The position numbers and the translations under genes were made by a program. A model generated the notes under the pieces. The model saw nothing but the letters and a program-made list of their open reading frames with translations. It was not told the origin of the DNA and made no database searches. From Mesorhizobium sp. M3A.F.Ca.ET.080.04.2.1 (GTDB taxonomy: Bacteria; Pseudomonadota; Alphaproteobacteria; Rhizobiales; Rhizobiaceae): a stretch of 64,000 nucleotides of DNA. Below are positions 8,847-17,975 of this stretch, one piece after another; positions within the stretch are counted from its first letter, which is position 1, and each line of letters begins with the position of its first letter. The DNA lies in contig NZ_CP034451.1 of the NCBI RefSeq assembly GCF_003952525.1, positions 2,232,001 to 2,296,000 of the forward strand. The letters are read 5' to 3'.

Positions 8847-9872
8847 TTGGCGTCCAGCATTCATGACCTTGCGCGTCATCTGAAGATTTCGATCGGCACC
8901 GTGTCGCGGGCGCTGAACGGCCGCGCCGACGTCAATGCCGATACGCGCCAGCGCGTGCTGGAAGCGGCGAGAGAGTTGAACTATTCGCCGAACCAGTCCG
9001 GCCGTAGTCTGAGGCAAGGCACTACCCGGTCGATCGCGTTCATGCTGCAGCCGCATCCGGGCGACCAGCAATATGGCGAGCCTTTCTTCATCCCTTTCCT
9101 GACCGGCCTGCAGGCGCGGCTTGCCGAAAGCGGGCTCGATCTGATGGTCGTCATGGGTGAGCCCGGCCAATACCAACCGGAGAGGCTGCGCCGCGTGGTT
9201 GAAACGCGCCGGGCCGATGCGGTCGTGTTGGCTAACACACGGCGGAAAGACGATCGGATCGACTATCTCAGCAAGGCCGGCTTTCCATTCGCCACGCTTG
9301 GCCGGAGTCAATCCGGGGGCGACAGCTATCCTTCGCTCGATATCGATTTCGAGAGGGCGGGTGACGAAGCAGTCGACCGGCTGGTCGCGCGCGGCCACCG
9401 CCGCATTGCCGCCATCCGCCCTTCGCTTGATCTCAACTTCGGCTACCTGTTCCTCGACGGCTACCGTAAGGCGCTGAAGAGGCACGGCATCGAAATCGAC
9501 CCCGACCTTATCGCCGACGGTTTCATCAACGAGGCCGGTGGCTACGAGGTCACGCCGCGCGTGATGCTCCCCAAGGAAAGGCCGACCGCAATCATCTTCA
9601 ACAATGACGCGATGGCGCTTGGCGGCTGCAAGGCGCTGGCCGAGATGGGCATCAGGCCGGGCCACGACGTCGCGGTGATCGTCATCGTCGACACGCCGCT
9701 TTGCCGCTACTTCTCCCCGGCGCTAACCGCCTTCCGTCCGTCGCTGGAGCCCATGGGAAGGCGGCTCGCCGAAATGCTACTCGCAGCACTCCCCACCTTC
9801 GCCGGCCCAGACGGCGCGCGCGTCATCCGCGAGGTCTGGCCGCTGGAGTTGATCGCGCGAGAGAGCGATTAA
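8847..9872 (+). CDS. LacI-family transcriptional regulator
   Basis: A 341-residue repressor. The N-terminus SIHDLARHLKISIGTVSRAL is the LacI helix-turn-helix, followed by the hinge LNYSPNQSGRSLRQGTT and a periplasmic-binding-protein-like effector domain. The start is a TTG at 8847 with AAGGGAGAG just upstream; no ATG fits the family N-terminus. It is divergent from the sugar operon and the operator pair between them strongly suggests that it represses the transporter and catabolic genes until the sugar or its phosphate is bound. It could also control its own expression. Confidence 0.93.
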   Translation: MASSIHDLARHLKISIGTVSRALNGRADVNADTRQRVLEAARELNYSPNQSGRSLRQGTTRSIAFMLQPHPGDQQYGEPFFIPFLTGLQARLAESGLDLMVVMGEPGQYQPERLRRVVETRRADAVVLANTRRKDDRIDYLSKAGFPFATLGRSQSGGDSYPSLDIDFERAGDEAVDRLVARGHRRIAAIRPSLDLNFGYLFLDGYRKALKRHGIEIDPDLIADGFINEAGGYEVTPRVMLPKERPTAIIFNNDAMALGGCKALAEMGIRPGHDVAVIVIVDTPLCRYFSPALTAFRPSLEPMGRRLAEMLLAALPTFAGPDGARVIREVWPLELIARESD

Positions 9873-9929
9873 GCTGGCTTTGTAGGGTCCGCCACTTGCG
9901 GCTGTCGCCTGCGCGTCAAAGGATGATCA

Positions 9930-10625
9930 CTAGACAGTAAGGAGCTTGCGTACAGCGCGCCTGTTCAGATCCTCGGCGGGGCCGGTATGCACTATCTGGC
10001 CACGGTCCATGATGTTGACGTCGTCGGCAAGCTCCCGGCAGAAATCCAGGTACTGCTCGACCAGCAGCACCGCGATCCCGGCCTGGTCGCGCAGATAGCG
10101 TATGGCGCGGCCGATATCCTTGATGATCGAAGGCTGGATGCCCTCGGTCGGCTCGTCGAGCACCAGGAGCTTCGGCCGCATCACCAACGCGCGGCCGATG
10201 GCGAGTTGCTGCTGCTGTCCGCCGGAAAGGTCGCCGCCGCGGCGCGACAGCATCTGGTTCAGGACTGGGAACAGCTCGAAGACATGCGACGGGATGTTGC
10301 GGTCGCCCGGCTTCAGCGGCGCGAAGCCCGATTCCAGATTTTCGCGCACCGTGAGCAGGGGAAAGATCTCCCTGCCCTGCGGCACGAATGCGATGCCCGA
10401 CCGGGCTCGGTCATACGCCGCGCTCCGGTCGAGCGCCTTCCCCTCGAAGGCAACGCTTCCGCTCGTCAGCCTGTGATGGCCGACGATGGATCTCATCAAA
10501 CTGGTCTTGCCGACGCCGTTGCGGCCGAGCACGCAGGTGATCTTGCCCGCGCCGGCTTTCAGCGAAACACCGCGCAGCGCCTGGGCAGCGCCGTAATGCA
10601 GCGTGGCGTTGGAGACTTCGAGCAT
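9930..10625 (-). CDS. urtE: Urea ABC transporter ATP-binding protein UrtE
   Basis: About 231 residues from ATG 10625 (MLEVSNATLHYGAAQALRGV); upstream codons in frame are unrelated to the family. Walker A is LGRNGVGKTS, the signature is LSGGQQQQLAIGRAL and Walker B is LLVLDEPTEGIQP. The GVGKTS variant and the TEGIQPSII stretch are typical for UrtE, the LivF-like ATPase of urea importers. It is the last of five co-directional genes in the order urtA-B-C-D-E and pairs with UrtD to energise import through UrtB/UrtC. No urease gene is in the window. Confidence 0.93.
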   Translation of the reverse strand: MLEVSNATLHYGAAQALRGVSLKAGAGKITCVLGRNGVGKTSLMRSIVGHHRLTSGSVAFEGKALDRSAAYDRARSGIAFVPQGREIFPLLTVRENLESGFAPLKPGDRNIPSHVFELFPVLNQMLSRRGGDLSGGQQQQLAIGRALVMRPKLLVLDEPTEGIQPSIIKDIGRAIRYLRDQAGIAVLLVEQYLDFCRELADDVNIMDRGQIVHTGPAEDLNRRAVRKLLTV

Positions 10626-10695
10626 GCTCAGCCCCTTCTCCAGCGCCGAAGGAAGGAAAGGTCGAAACGATGAAAGGAGATCCGCCAGATCATGC

Positions 10696-11442
10696 TCAGC
10701 GCCCCAGATAGACTTCGACGACGCGCTCGTCGGCCGAAACGAAATCAAGCGTGCCTTCCGACAGCACCGAGCCTTCGTGCAGGCAGGTGACCTTGACGCC
10801 GAGCTCGCGCACGAAATGCATGTCGTGCTCGACAACGATCACAGAATGGTCGCGGGCGATGTCCTTGAGCAGGCGCGCGGTCTCCTCGGTCTCGGCATCG
10901 GTCATGCCGGCGACCGGCTCGTCTACGAGCAAAAGCTTGGGGTCCTGCGCCAGCAGCATACCGATCTCCAGCCACTGCTTCTGGCCATGGCTGAGATTGG
11001 CGGCGAGCTCCTCGCGCTTGTCGCCGAGGCGGATGATGCCGAGGATATCGTCGATGCGCCGCGCCTCGGCGGCCGAGCGGCGATGGAACAGGGCCGGGAA
11101 GATCGAGCGCGGCCCCTTCAGCGCCAGCATCAGATTGTCCTCGACGCTGTGGCTCTCGAAGACGGTCGGCTTCTGGAACTTGCGGCCGATGCCCATCATG
11201 GCGATCTCCGCCTCGTCATATCGGGTGAGGTCGACCTGACCGTCGAAAAACACCTCGCCCTCGTCCGGCCGCGTCTTGCCGGTGACGATGTCCATCATCG
11301 TCGTCTTGCCGGCGCCGTTAGGCCCGATGATGGCGCGCATCTCGCCCTTGTCGAGCACCAGCGACAGATTGTTGATGGCGCGAAAGCCATCGAAGGAGAC
11401 CGAGACGCCGTCGAGATAGAGGATGGTGTTCGACTTGCTCAT
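10696..11442 (-). CDS. urtD: Urea ABC transporter ATP-binding protein UrtD
   Basis: A 248-residue LivG-like ATPase. Walker A is GPNGAGKTT, the signature region is LSHGQKQWLEIGMLL and Walker B is LLLVDEPVAGMT. The LSHGQKQWLEIGM form, with His rather than Gly-Gly, is characteristic of UrtD proteins. The ATG at 11442 overlaps the UrtC stop by four bases, showing tight coupling. A 70-base gap precedes urtE. It forms the ATPase heterodimer of the high-affinity urea importer, typically induced under nitrogen limitation; I do not see a clear regulatory site here. Confidence 0.94.
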   Translation of the reverse strand: MSKSNTILYLDGVSVSFDGFRAINNLSLVLDKGEMRAIIGPNGAGKTTMMDIVTGKTRPDEGEVFFDGQVDLTRYDEAEIAMMGIGRKFQKPTVFESHSVEDNLMLALKGPRSIFPALFHRRSAAEARRIDDILGIIRLGDKREELAANLSHGQKQWLEIGMLLAQDPKLLLVDEPVAGMTDAETEETARLLKDIARDHSVIVVEHDMHFVRELGVKVTCLHEGSVLSEGTLDFVSADERVVEVYLGR

Positions 11443-12671
11443 GGTCGCTCACTCCGCCGGCTGCGGTTCGGGGCCGGGGGCGACCAGGCGCCTGGGGTCG
11501 TCGCCGCCGAGCGCACGATTGTCGGCTGCGCTTCCTGCGGATCGGTGCCGGCTTCCGCGGCGAGCGAGGCCGCTCGCAGCGCCCTGGCCTTGCCGCGCCA
11601 GCCGTCCCACATGCCGACCACGCCCTTGGGCAGGAACAGTGTAATGGCGATGAACAGCCCGCCAAGCGCGAACAGCCAGAATTCCGGCAGCATGCCGGTG
11701 AACCAGGATTTGCCCGCATTGACCAGCAGCGCGCCGATGATCGGGCCGACGATGGTGCCGCGCCCGCCGACGGCGGTCCAGATCACCACCTCGATCGAAT
11801 TGGCTGGCTCGAACTCGCCGGGATTGATGATGCCGACCTGCGGCACGTAGAGCGCCCCGGCAATGCCGGCCATGACGGCCGAGACGGTGAAGGCGAAGAG
11901 CTTTACGTTCTCGGCCCGCCAGCCGAGGAAGCGGGTGCGGCTCTCCGCGTCGCGCACCGCCATCAGCAGCTTGCCGTATTTGGAGTGCACGATCGCCGCG
12001 GTGACGAAGACGGCGAGCGCGAGCGTGACGGCGCTTGCCGAAAACAGCGCCGAGCGCGTCGCGTCGGCCTGCACGTTGAAGCCCAGAATATCCTTGAAGT
12101 CGGTCAGGCCGTTATTGCCGCCAAAGCCCATGTCGTTGCGGAAGAAGGCAAGCAGCAGCGCGTAGGTCACAGCCTGGGTGATGATCGAGAGATAGACGCC
12201 GGTGACGCGGCTGCGGAAAGCGAACCAGCCGAACACGAAGGCGAGCAAGCCGGGCACCGCCAGCACCATCAGCACCGCGAACCAGAAATGGTCGAAGCCA
12301 TGCCAGAACCAGGGCAGTTCGTTGTAGTTCAGGAACACCATGAAGTCGGGCAGGATGGGATTGCCGTAGCCGCCGCGTGAACCGATCTGGCGCATCAGAT
12401 ACATGCCCATCGCATAGCCGCCCAGCGCGAAGAAGGCGCCGTGGCCGAGCGAGAGGATGCCGCAATAACCCCAGACGAGGTCGAGCGCCAGCGCCAGCAG
12501 CGCGTAGCAGAGATACTTGCCGACCAGCGCCACGATATAGGGCGGGATGTAAATGGCGCTTGCCGGCGAGACCGCGAGGTTGAGCAGCGGCACGATGATG
12601 GCCGCGGCCAGCAGGATGACTATCGTGATCGCGACGCGCCGGTCGGCGCCGAGGAAGCGCTGCGTGATCAT
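11439..12671 (-). CDS. urtC: Urea ABC transporter permease UrtC
   Basis: About 410 residues from the ATG at 12671, which overlaps the UrtB stop by four bases; the longer open frame upstream is only an antisense-like extension and is not used. It is a LivM-type permease with many hydrophobic segments, the YCGILSLGHGAFFALGGYAM loop and the VRDAESRTRFLGWRAENVK coupling region. The insertion around YGNPILPDFMVFLNYNELPW is typical for UrtC. The C-terminal about 45 residues are a hydrophilic, Pro/Ala-rich tail. It forms the translocation channel with UrtB in the inner membrane. Confidence 0.93.
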   Translation of the reverse strand: MITQRFLGADRRVAITIVILLAAAIIVPLLNLAVSPASAIYIPPYIVALVGKYLCYALLALALDLVWGYCGILSLGHGAFFALGGYAMGMYLMRQIGSRGGYGNPILPDFMVFLNYNELPWFWHGFDHFWFAVLMVLAVPGLLAFVFGWFAFRSRVTGVYLSIITQAVTYALLLAFFRNDMGFGGNNGLTDFKDILGFNVQADATRSALFSASAVTLALAVFVTAAIVHSKYGKLLMAVRDAESRTRFLGWRAENVKLFAFTVSAVMAGIAGALYVPQVGIINPGEFEPANSIEVVIWTAVGGRGTIVGPIIGALLVNAGKSWFTGMLPEFWLFALGGLFIAITLFLPKGVVGMWDGWRGKARALRAASLAAEAGTDPQEAQPTIVRSAATTPGAWSPPAPNRSRRSERP

Positions 12672-14284
12672 GCTTCCACCGCCCTGCCCTTCAGCGCGAA
12701 CAGGCCGCGCGGGCGCTTCTGGATGAACAGGATGATCAGTACCAGCACGACGATCTTGCCGAGCACCGCGCCGGCATAGGGCTCGAGGAACTTGTTGACG
12801 ATGCCGAGCGAGAAGGCGCCGACCAGCGTGCCCCAGAGATTGCCGACGCCGCCGAACACCACGACCATGAAACTGTCGATAATGTAGCCGCGGCCGAGAT
12901 TGGGCGAGACGTTGTCGATCTGGCTGAGCGCCACACCGGCGATCCCGGCGACGCCGGAGCCGAGCGCGAAGGTCAGCGCGTCGACCCAGGGCGTCCTGAT
13001 GCCCATGGATGCGGCCATGCGGCGATTGGCGGTGACGGCGCGCATCTGCAGGCCCCAGGGTGTTCGCTTCATGACATAGAGCAGAACGCCGAACACCAGG
13101 AGCGCGAACACCAGGATCCACAGCCGGTTCCAGGTGACGGCCAACTGGCCGATGTTGAACGCCCCCGACATCCAGGACGGATTGCCGACCTCCTGGTTGG
13201 TCGGGCCGAAGATGGTGCGCACCGCCTGCTGCAGGATCAGCGAGATGCCCCAAGTAGCCAGAAGCGTCTCCAGCGGCCGGCCGTAGAGGAAGCGGATGAC
13301 CCCGCGCTCGATGGCAAGGCCGACCAGCCCCGACACCAGGAAAGCGAGCGGCAGCGCAATCACCAGCGACCAGTCGAAGAGGCCCGGAAATGAGGTGCGG
13401 ATCAGCTGCTGGACGACGAAAGTGGTGTAGGCGCCGAGCATCACCATTTCGCCATGCGCCATGTTGATGACGCCCATGACGCCGAAGGTGATGGCGAGAC
13501 CGATGGCGGCCAGCAGCAGCACCGATCCGAGCGATATGCCGTACGAGATGTTCTGGCCGGCATCCCACAGCGCCAGCGTCGAATTGATATGGCCGATCGC
13601 GGCGGTCGCCGCGTCCTTGACCGCGCCTTGCGCGCTGGTCTCCACGGAGGTCAGCAGCGAAAGCGCATCGCGGTTGCCACGCGCCGCGATGACCGCGATG
13701 GCAGCGAGCTTGTCGGCTTCCGGCTTGTCGGAAGCCAGAACCGACGCCGCGCGCGCCTGCTCGAACAGCGCCTTGACGGCAGGGGCGGTTTCGGCGGCGA
13801 TCGCGGCATCGAGCGGCTCGATATTCGCGGCGTCAGGCGTCTTGAACATGGTCGTGGCGGCGGCGAGGCGCACGCTCGCATCCTTGGCGCGCAGCGTCAG
13901 CGCGCCCGACGCGTCGCGAATGGCGCGGCGAAGAGCGTTATTGACCTTGATCTTGGTGAGATCGGCCTTGGCGGCATCGGCGGACTTGTCGCCGCTCAGC
14001 GGATCGAGCAGTTCGACGCCGCTCGCCGCGTCCTTGCCGATGAAGACCTGGGAATCGGCCTTGCGGATATAGAGGTTGCCGTCAGCGAGCGCCGATAGCG
14101 GCTTTTCGACGGCGGGGTCGCCGCTGGCCGCGAGCTCGCGCACGATCGCTTCCGTGGCCGAGAAATTGGTTGCCGTCGCGAATTTGGCGATGGTCGCGCG
14201 AAGATCGGCCTCGGCTGCCTTCGAGGGCAGCAGGCCTGCCATCGTCAGCAGCAGCGTCAAGCCAATTGCGCGCAATAGGATCAT
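12668..14284 (-). CDS. urtB: Urea ABC transporter permease UrtB with long periplasmic N-terminal domain
   Basis: A 538-residue LivH-type permease. The first about 23 residues look like a signal sequence (LTLLLTMAGLLPSKA). Residues about 25-235 form an alanine-rich, HEAT-like helical domain before the membrane part begins at about 245. This extra domain is typical of UrtB and absent from LivH. The permease portion shows AIGLAITFGVMGVINMAHGE and the GVAGIAGVALSQI region. The stop overlaps the urtC start. A gap of about 100 bases with a GC-rich inverted stretch separates it from urtA. Confidence 0.93.
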   Translation of the reverse strand: MILLRAIGLTLLLTMAGLLPSKAAEADLRATIAKFATATNFSATEAIVRELAASGDPAVEKPLSALADGNLYIRKADSQVFIGKDAASGVELLDPLSGDKSADAAKADLTKIKVNNALRRAIRDASGALTLRAKDASVRLAAATTMFKTPDAANIEPLDAAIAAETAPAVKALFEQARAASVLASDKPEADKLAAIAVIAARGNRDALSLLTSVETSAQGAVKDAATAAIGHINSTLALWDAGQNISYGISLGSVLLLAAIGLAITFGVMGVINMAHGEMVMLGAYTTFVVQQLIRTSFPGLFDWSLVIALPLAFLVSGLVGLAIERGVIRFLYGRPLETLLATWGISLILQQAVRTIFGPTNQEVGNPSWMSGAFNIGQLAVTWNRLWILVFALLVFGVLLYVMKRTPWGLQMRAVTANRRMAASMGIRTPWVDALTFALGSGVAGIAGVALSQIDNVSPNLGRGYIIDSFMVVVFGGVGNLWGTLVGAFSLGIVNKFLEPYAGAVLGKIVVLVLIILFIQKRPRGLFALKGRAVEA

Positions 14285-14386
14285 CAGCTTCAGCGAATCT
14301 CAAAGATTTGAGTTTCTGCCCGGGCGGGACGCGAAGGCCCCGCCCGGGCCGCGGTCCCACGCCGCGACCGGACAGACCTGGGAGGA

Positions 14387-15697
14387 TCAGTTGGTGCCCT
14401 TGCCGCCGCACTTGCCGGTGGCGACGTTGAAGTTGCCGCAGGAAAGCGGCGCGCGCCAATCGGAGATCAGGTTCTTGGAATCGGGCAGGTAGTCGGACCA
14501 TTCGTCGCCCATCACGAGGCCGGGCGTCTGCGAGACGGTCTCGAACTGGCCGTCGGCCTGGATCTCGCCGATCAGCACGGGCTTGGTGATGTGATGGTTC
14601 GGCATCATCGCCGAATAGCCGCCGGTCAGGTTTGGCACCGAGACGCCGACCATGGCGTCGATGACCTTGTCCGGATCGGTGGTGCCGGCCTTCTCCACCG
14701 CCTTCACCCACATGTTGAAGCCGATATAGTGGGCTTCCATCGGGTCGTTGGTGGTGCGCTTGTCGTTCTTGATGAACTTGTGCCAATCGTCGATGAACTT
14801 CTTGTTCTCGGGCGTATCGACGCTCTCGAAATAGTTCCAGGCGGCGAGGTGGCCGACCAGCGGTCCGGTGTCGAGACCGGCCAGTTCTTCCTCGCCGACC
14901 GAGAAAGCCATGACCGGGATATCCTCGGCCTGGATGCCCTGGTTGCCGAGTTCCTTGTAGAACGGAACGTTGGCGTCGCCATTGACGGTCGAGACCACGG
15001 CCGTCTTCTTGCCGGCAGTGCCGAACTTCTTAATCGCCGAGACCTCGGTCTGCCAGTCGGAGAAGCCGAACGGCGTGTAGTTGACCATGATGTCGTCGGC
15101 CGGTACGCCCTTCGCCTTGAGATAGGCCTCGAGGATCTTGTTGGTCGTGCGCGGATAGACATAGTCGGTGCCCTCGAGCACCCAGCGCTTCACCGAGCCG
15201 CCATCGGCGCTCATCAGGTAGTCGACGGCCGGGATGGCCTGCTGGTTCGGGGCAGCACCGGTGTAGAAGACGTTGCGCTCGCTTTCCTCACCCTCATATT
15301 GCACAGGGTAGAAGAGGATGTTGTCGAGTTCCGAGAACACCGGCAGCACCGATTTGCGCGACACTGAGGTCCAGCAGCCGAACACAGCCGCGACCTTGTC
15401 CTTAGAGATCAGCTCGCGCGCCTTTTCGGCGAACAGCGGCCAGTTGGACGCCGGATCGACGACGACCGCCTCGAGCTTCTTTCCGAGCAGGCCGCCCTTG
15501 GCGTTCTGCTCCTCGATCAGCATCAGCATGACGTCCTTCAGCGTTGTCTCCGAAATCGCCATAGTACCCGACAGCGAATGGAGGATGCCGACTTTGATCG
15601 TGTCGTCGGCCGCCTTGGCCGGAGCCGAAATCGACAGACCGGCAGCGATTAGGCTGGCCGAAAACATTTTTGTTATTGTCGAGAAATTACCCCTCAT
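14387..15697 (-). CDS. urtA: Periplasmic urea-binding protein UrtA
   Basis: About 436 residues from the ATG at 15697, chosen for the GGGAGCG ribosome binding site and because the next residues form a signal peptide (MRGNFSTITKMFSASLIAAG with cleavage after APAKA). The mature protein shows the UrtA pattern: IKVGILHSLSGTMAISE, VFGCWTSVSRKSVLPVF and LFYPVQYEGEE. It binds urea in the periplasm for the UrtBCDE importer. It is the first gene of the operon; transcription must start in the 15700-15900 region, which is AT-richer than the surroundings. Confidence 0.95.
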   Translation of the reverse strand: MRGNFSTITKMFSASLIAAGLSISAPAKAADDTIKVGILHSLSGTMAISETTLKDVMLMLIEEQNAKGGLLGKKLEAVVVDPASNWPLFAEKARELISKDKVAAVFGCWTSVSRKSVLPVFSELDNILFYPVQYEGEESERNVFYTGAAPNQQAIPAVDYLMSADGGSVKRWVLEGTDYVYPRTTNKILEAYLKAKGVPADDIMVNYTPFGFSDWQTEVSAIKKFGTAGKKTAVVSTVNGDANVPFYKELGNQGIQAEDIPVMAFSVGEEELAGLDTGPLVGHLAAWNYFESVDTPENKKFIDDWHKFIKNDKRTTNDPMEAHYIGFNMWVKAVEKAGTTDPDKVIDAMVGVSVPNLTGGYSAMMPNHHITKPVLIGEIQADGQFETVSQTPGLVMGDEWSDYLPDSKNLISDWRAPLSCGNFNVATGKCGGKGTN

Positions 15698-17439
15698 GTT
15701 CCACGCTCCCAAACTGGTTGTTGTGCATCGCAACATATCGGTGCAAGCTGCGTGCCAAAACCGAAAGCCCAAAGCGCCGGACAGAAAAACGATAGTTTAC
15801 AGACGGTTAATTAGTTTCAACTCAAGTTATAACGGCCGATTCTGCTGGAGGGTATGTCAAATTTTAAGCTTCTGCCTCTATTTTCATCGCTTTTCCTGTT
15901 GCCTGTTTTAGATCTGCCGTTGGCCTTCCAAGGAACCACCGGAAATCCCAGCAGCGGATAGCGCGATCCTGTCGAGATTGTGAGAGAGAGAAGCCGTGTC
16001 GAATTGGGGGGCTGGGCCTGGGGAAGACGCGCGGCGGCTAGACGAGCGCTTTTCGGCAGGAAATCCGTCCGTTCTAGCGGCTGCTTAACGGCGCATTGCC
16101 GCCCGGCAACCCGACCGGCAGCCGAGGCCTCGCGTACGAGGACGACGCACGACAACAGCCGGCGGTTTAGGCGCGAACCGACGATCGTCAGTTCCTTCCG
16201 AACCACTTACTGCTAGCCGACTTTGAAGGGCCCGCCCGAGTAGCCCAGCAGGCGGACGGCCAAGCGGACATCGTCGCACGCCGCTGCACGGTCGACGGCT
16301 TACAGGATGAATTCGACGTCAATTGCAGCGGCGTTTGACCTCGGTGTCGTTGCCTCTCCGGACGGGCTTGACGCAACTATCCTTCGACGAGTTCACTTTC
16401 CGGCAGCTGGAGAACGCCGCCTCGAGAGCCGATGCACACTCGTCAACATCGTAGAGGCTGAAACAGAGAGACGGCCTCTTTATGATGTTGCCAAGCGGTC
16501 CTGTTGATGCTGCCATGACGCCGAGGAGTTTGAGCCATTCTCGGATTCATCGTGCAGCGTTGCCTGCGGGAATTTTCGACGCGCGGTCTGTGACGAGGTC
16601 CATAAAACAAACCTCGCCCGTGGGCATAGCCGATGCAGGAATGCTTTGCCGCGAGGAGGTCGACCCGTGGCCTGCAGGGCTTCGCCTACCACCCTCGCCT
16701 GATCCTTCAGTCGATCGTAATCAAACATCAAGGCAACATCAGGCGCAAAGTGGTCATTCCTGAGCCGAGCACGACCGGTATAGGTCACGCCGGCCCCTTT
16801 CGTACGCCGTTGCCGCCGATCCCCGCACCCACCGTCGGAGAGGCTTTCGAGATCCAAGGGCTTACGCTACGTCTCACAGGTGACGTCAACAAGACGGATT
16901 GACCAGCGAGCCCAAAATCATTCCATCCATAACTCATGATATCTGACACCGCTCGGTTAATTCTTGAAGAAGTAAGCGTAATGTGTTGATATATAATGAT
17001 TTGGTTGGTCCGGAGGGCAGTCGTTTGCGACGGAAAATCAATATGTCACCGGACGGGCTAATTCAATCCAATCGGTGTCAGCCGTCACCTGCCAAGAAAG
17101 CGGCACTGATTGCTTTGTCCTGGTATGAACGCGACTGGTTTGAGGCCGCTTGCTGCCTGTCCGGTCCTCGGGCAGAGGACTGAGTAAGCTGACACCGAGC
17201 AGGGGAGCCGATGCTATCCAAACCCACACGGCTCGGCCAGGGCGGCTGTTAAAGCTGCTTCAGCATCGTTGAGCGGCTGGGTTGGGCAGGCCCTCGAAGC
17301 GTATGCCGGGGTGCTGCTGCAGAATGGAAGTGCGTAGAGCAACAGGGGCGTCTGATAGCCGTTGGAGCTTAGATTGCGCGCCAAGCAGAGGCGCGCTGCG
17401 ACGGCGAAACGTAGTGCTGGGCCGCTCGCGTCGGCCGAC
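15698..17439. other. Long region without a recognisable gene
   Basis: The first about 200 bases are the presumed urt promoter region, with AT-rich stretches such as the one around 15790-15830. The remainder holds only short overlapping frames. A minus-strand frame at 16480-16857 (125 residues) has no family signature and no good ribosome binding site, so I do not call it. An imperfect hairpin lies at 16444-16490. The region 16910-17020 is AT-rich. Overall it looks like decayed sequence extending into the acetylxylan esterase remnant. Confidence 0.55.
16444..16490. repeat. Imperfect inverted repeat / hairpin
   Basis: CAACATCGTAGAGGC at 16444-16458 faces GCCTCTTTATGATGTTG at 16474-16490 with a 15-base loop. 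The arms pair over about 14-15 positions with two extra bases in the right arm. It has no T-tract and lies outside any recognised gene; it could be an IS terminus remnant or a structured RNA. Confidence 0.5.
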
Positions 17440-17765
17440 ACCGAACAGCCCGCTCAGCCACGCCATCTGTTCGCGCTCCTGATAGCCCTGCCCGCCTTCA
17501 TGGTTGTTGAAATGGTACTCTACGATGGTCTTTTCGCCATCGTAGGCATTGAATGCGCCATAAACGGTAGAGGGCGGGCAGACTTCGTCCATCAGGGCCA
17601 CCGAAAAACAGCGCCGCTGCCTTGCACTGCCGGGCGAAGTTGACGCAGTCGAAATAGGAGAGCGTCTCAAAGACCTTCGCCTTCTTCTCGCGATACGACT
17701 GTTTCCATTGGTACACAAAATGTCTGGAAAGGACGCATGGGCGGAGAAATACTGCGGGCAAATTG
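17440..17765 (-). pseudogene. Acetylxylan esterase (AXE1 / cephalosporin-C deacetylase) remnant, frameshifted
   Basis: On the reverse strand one frame reads KAKVFETLSYFDCVNFARQC and a shifted frame continues SVALMDEVCPPSTVYGAFNA, then GEKTIVEYHFNNHEGGQGYQ and WLSGLFG. Together these are the C-terminal third of a carbohydrate esterase family 7 acetylxylan esterase, including the catalytic Asp region (MDEVCPPST) and catalytic His (NHEGG). The N-terminal two thirds, with the GxSxGG nucleophile, are absent. A frameshift lies near 17610. No function is expected. Confidence 0.75.
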
Positions 17766-17975
17766 CGGCTTCAGCGAAGACTTCACTTCCGAGGCGAGCA
17801 GAGCCCCACGTTCTTGCACAGATAGGGTGCGCCAGCTCTGCCACCGCCGGCGCGCGCGAGTCCGGGCTGGAACGTGGCGCGTAAGTCGCGCCTTTTCCCT
17901 GTCGACAGATCGAGCCCGGGATGACGTGACATCATATGTTTATCGAGGGAGCCGACGGTATCGTTGGCTTGTGTT

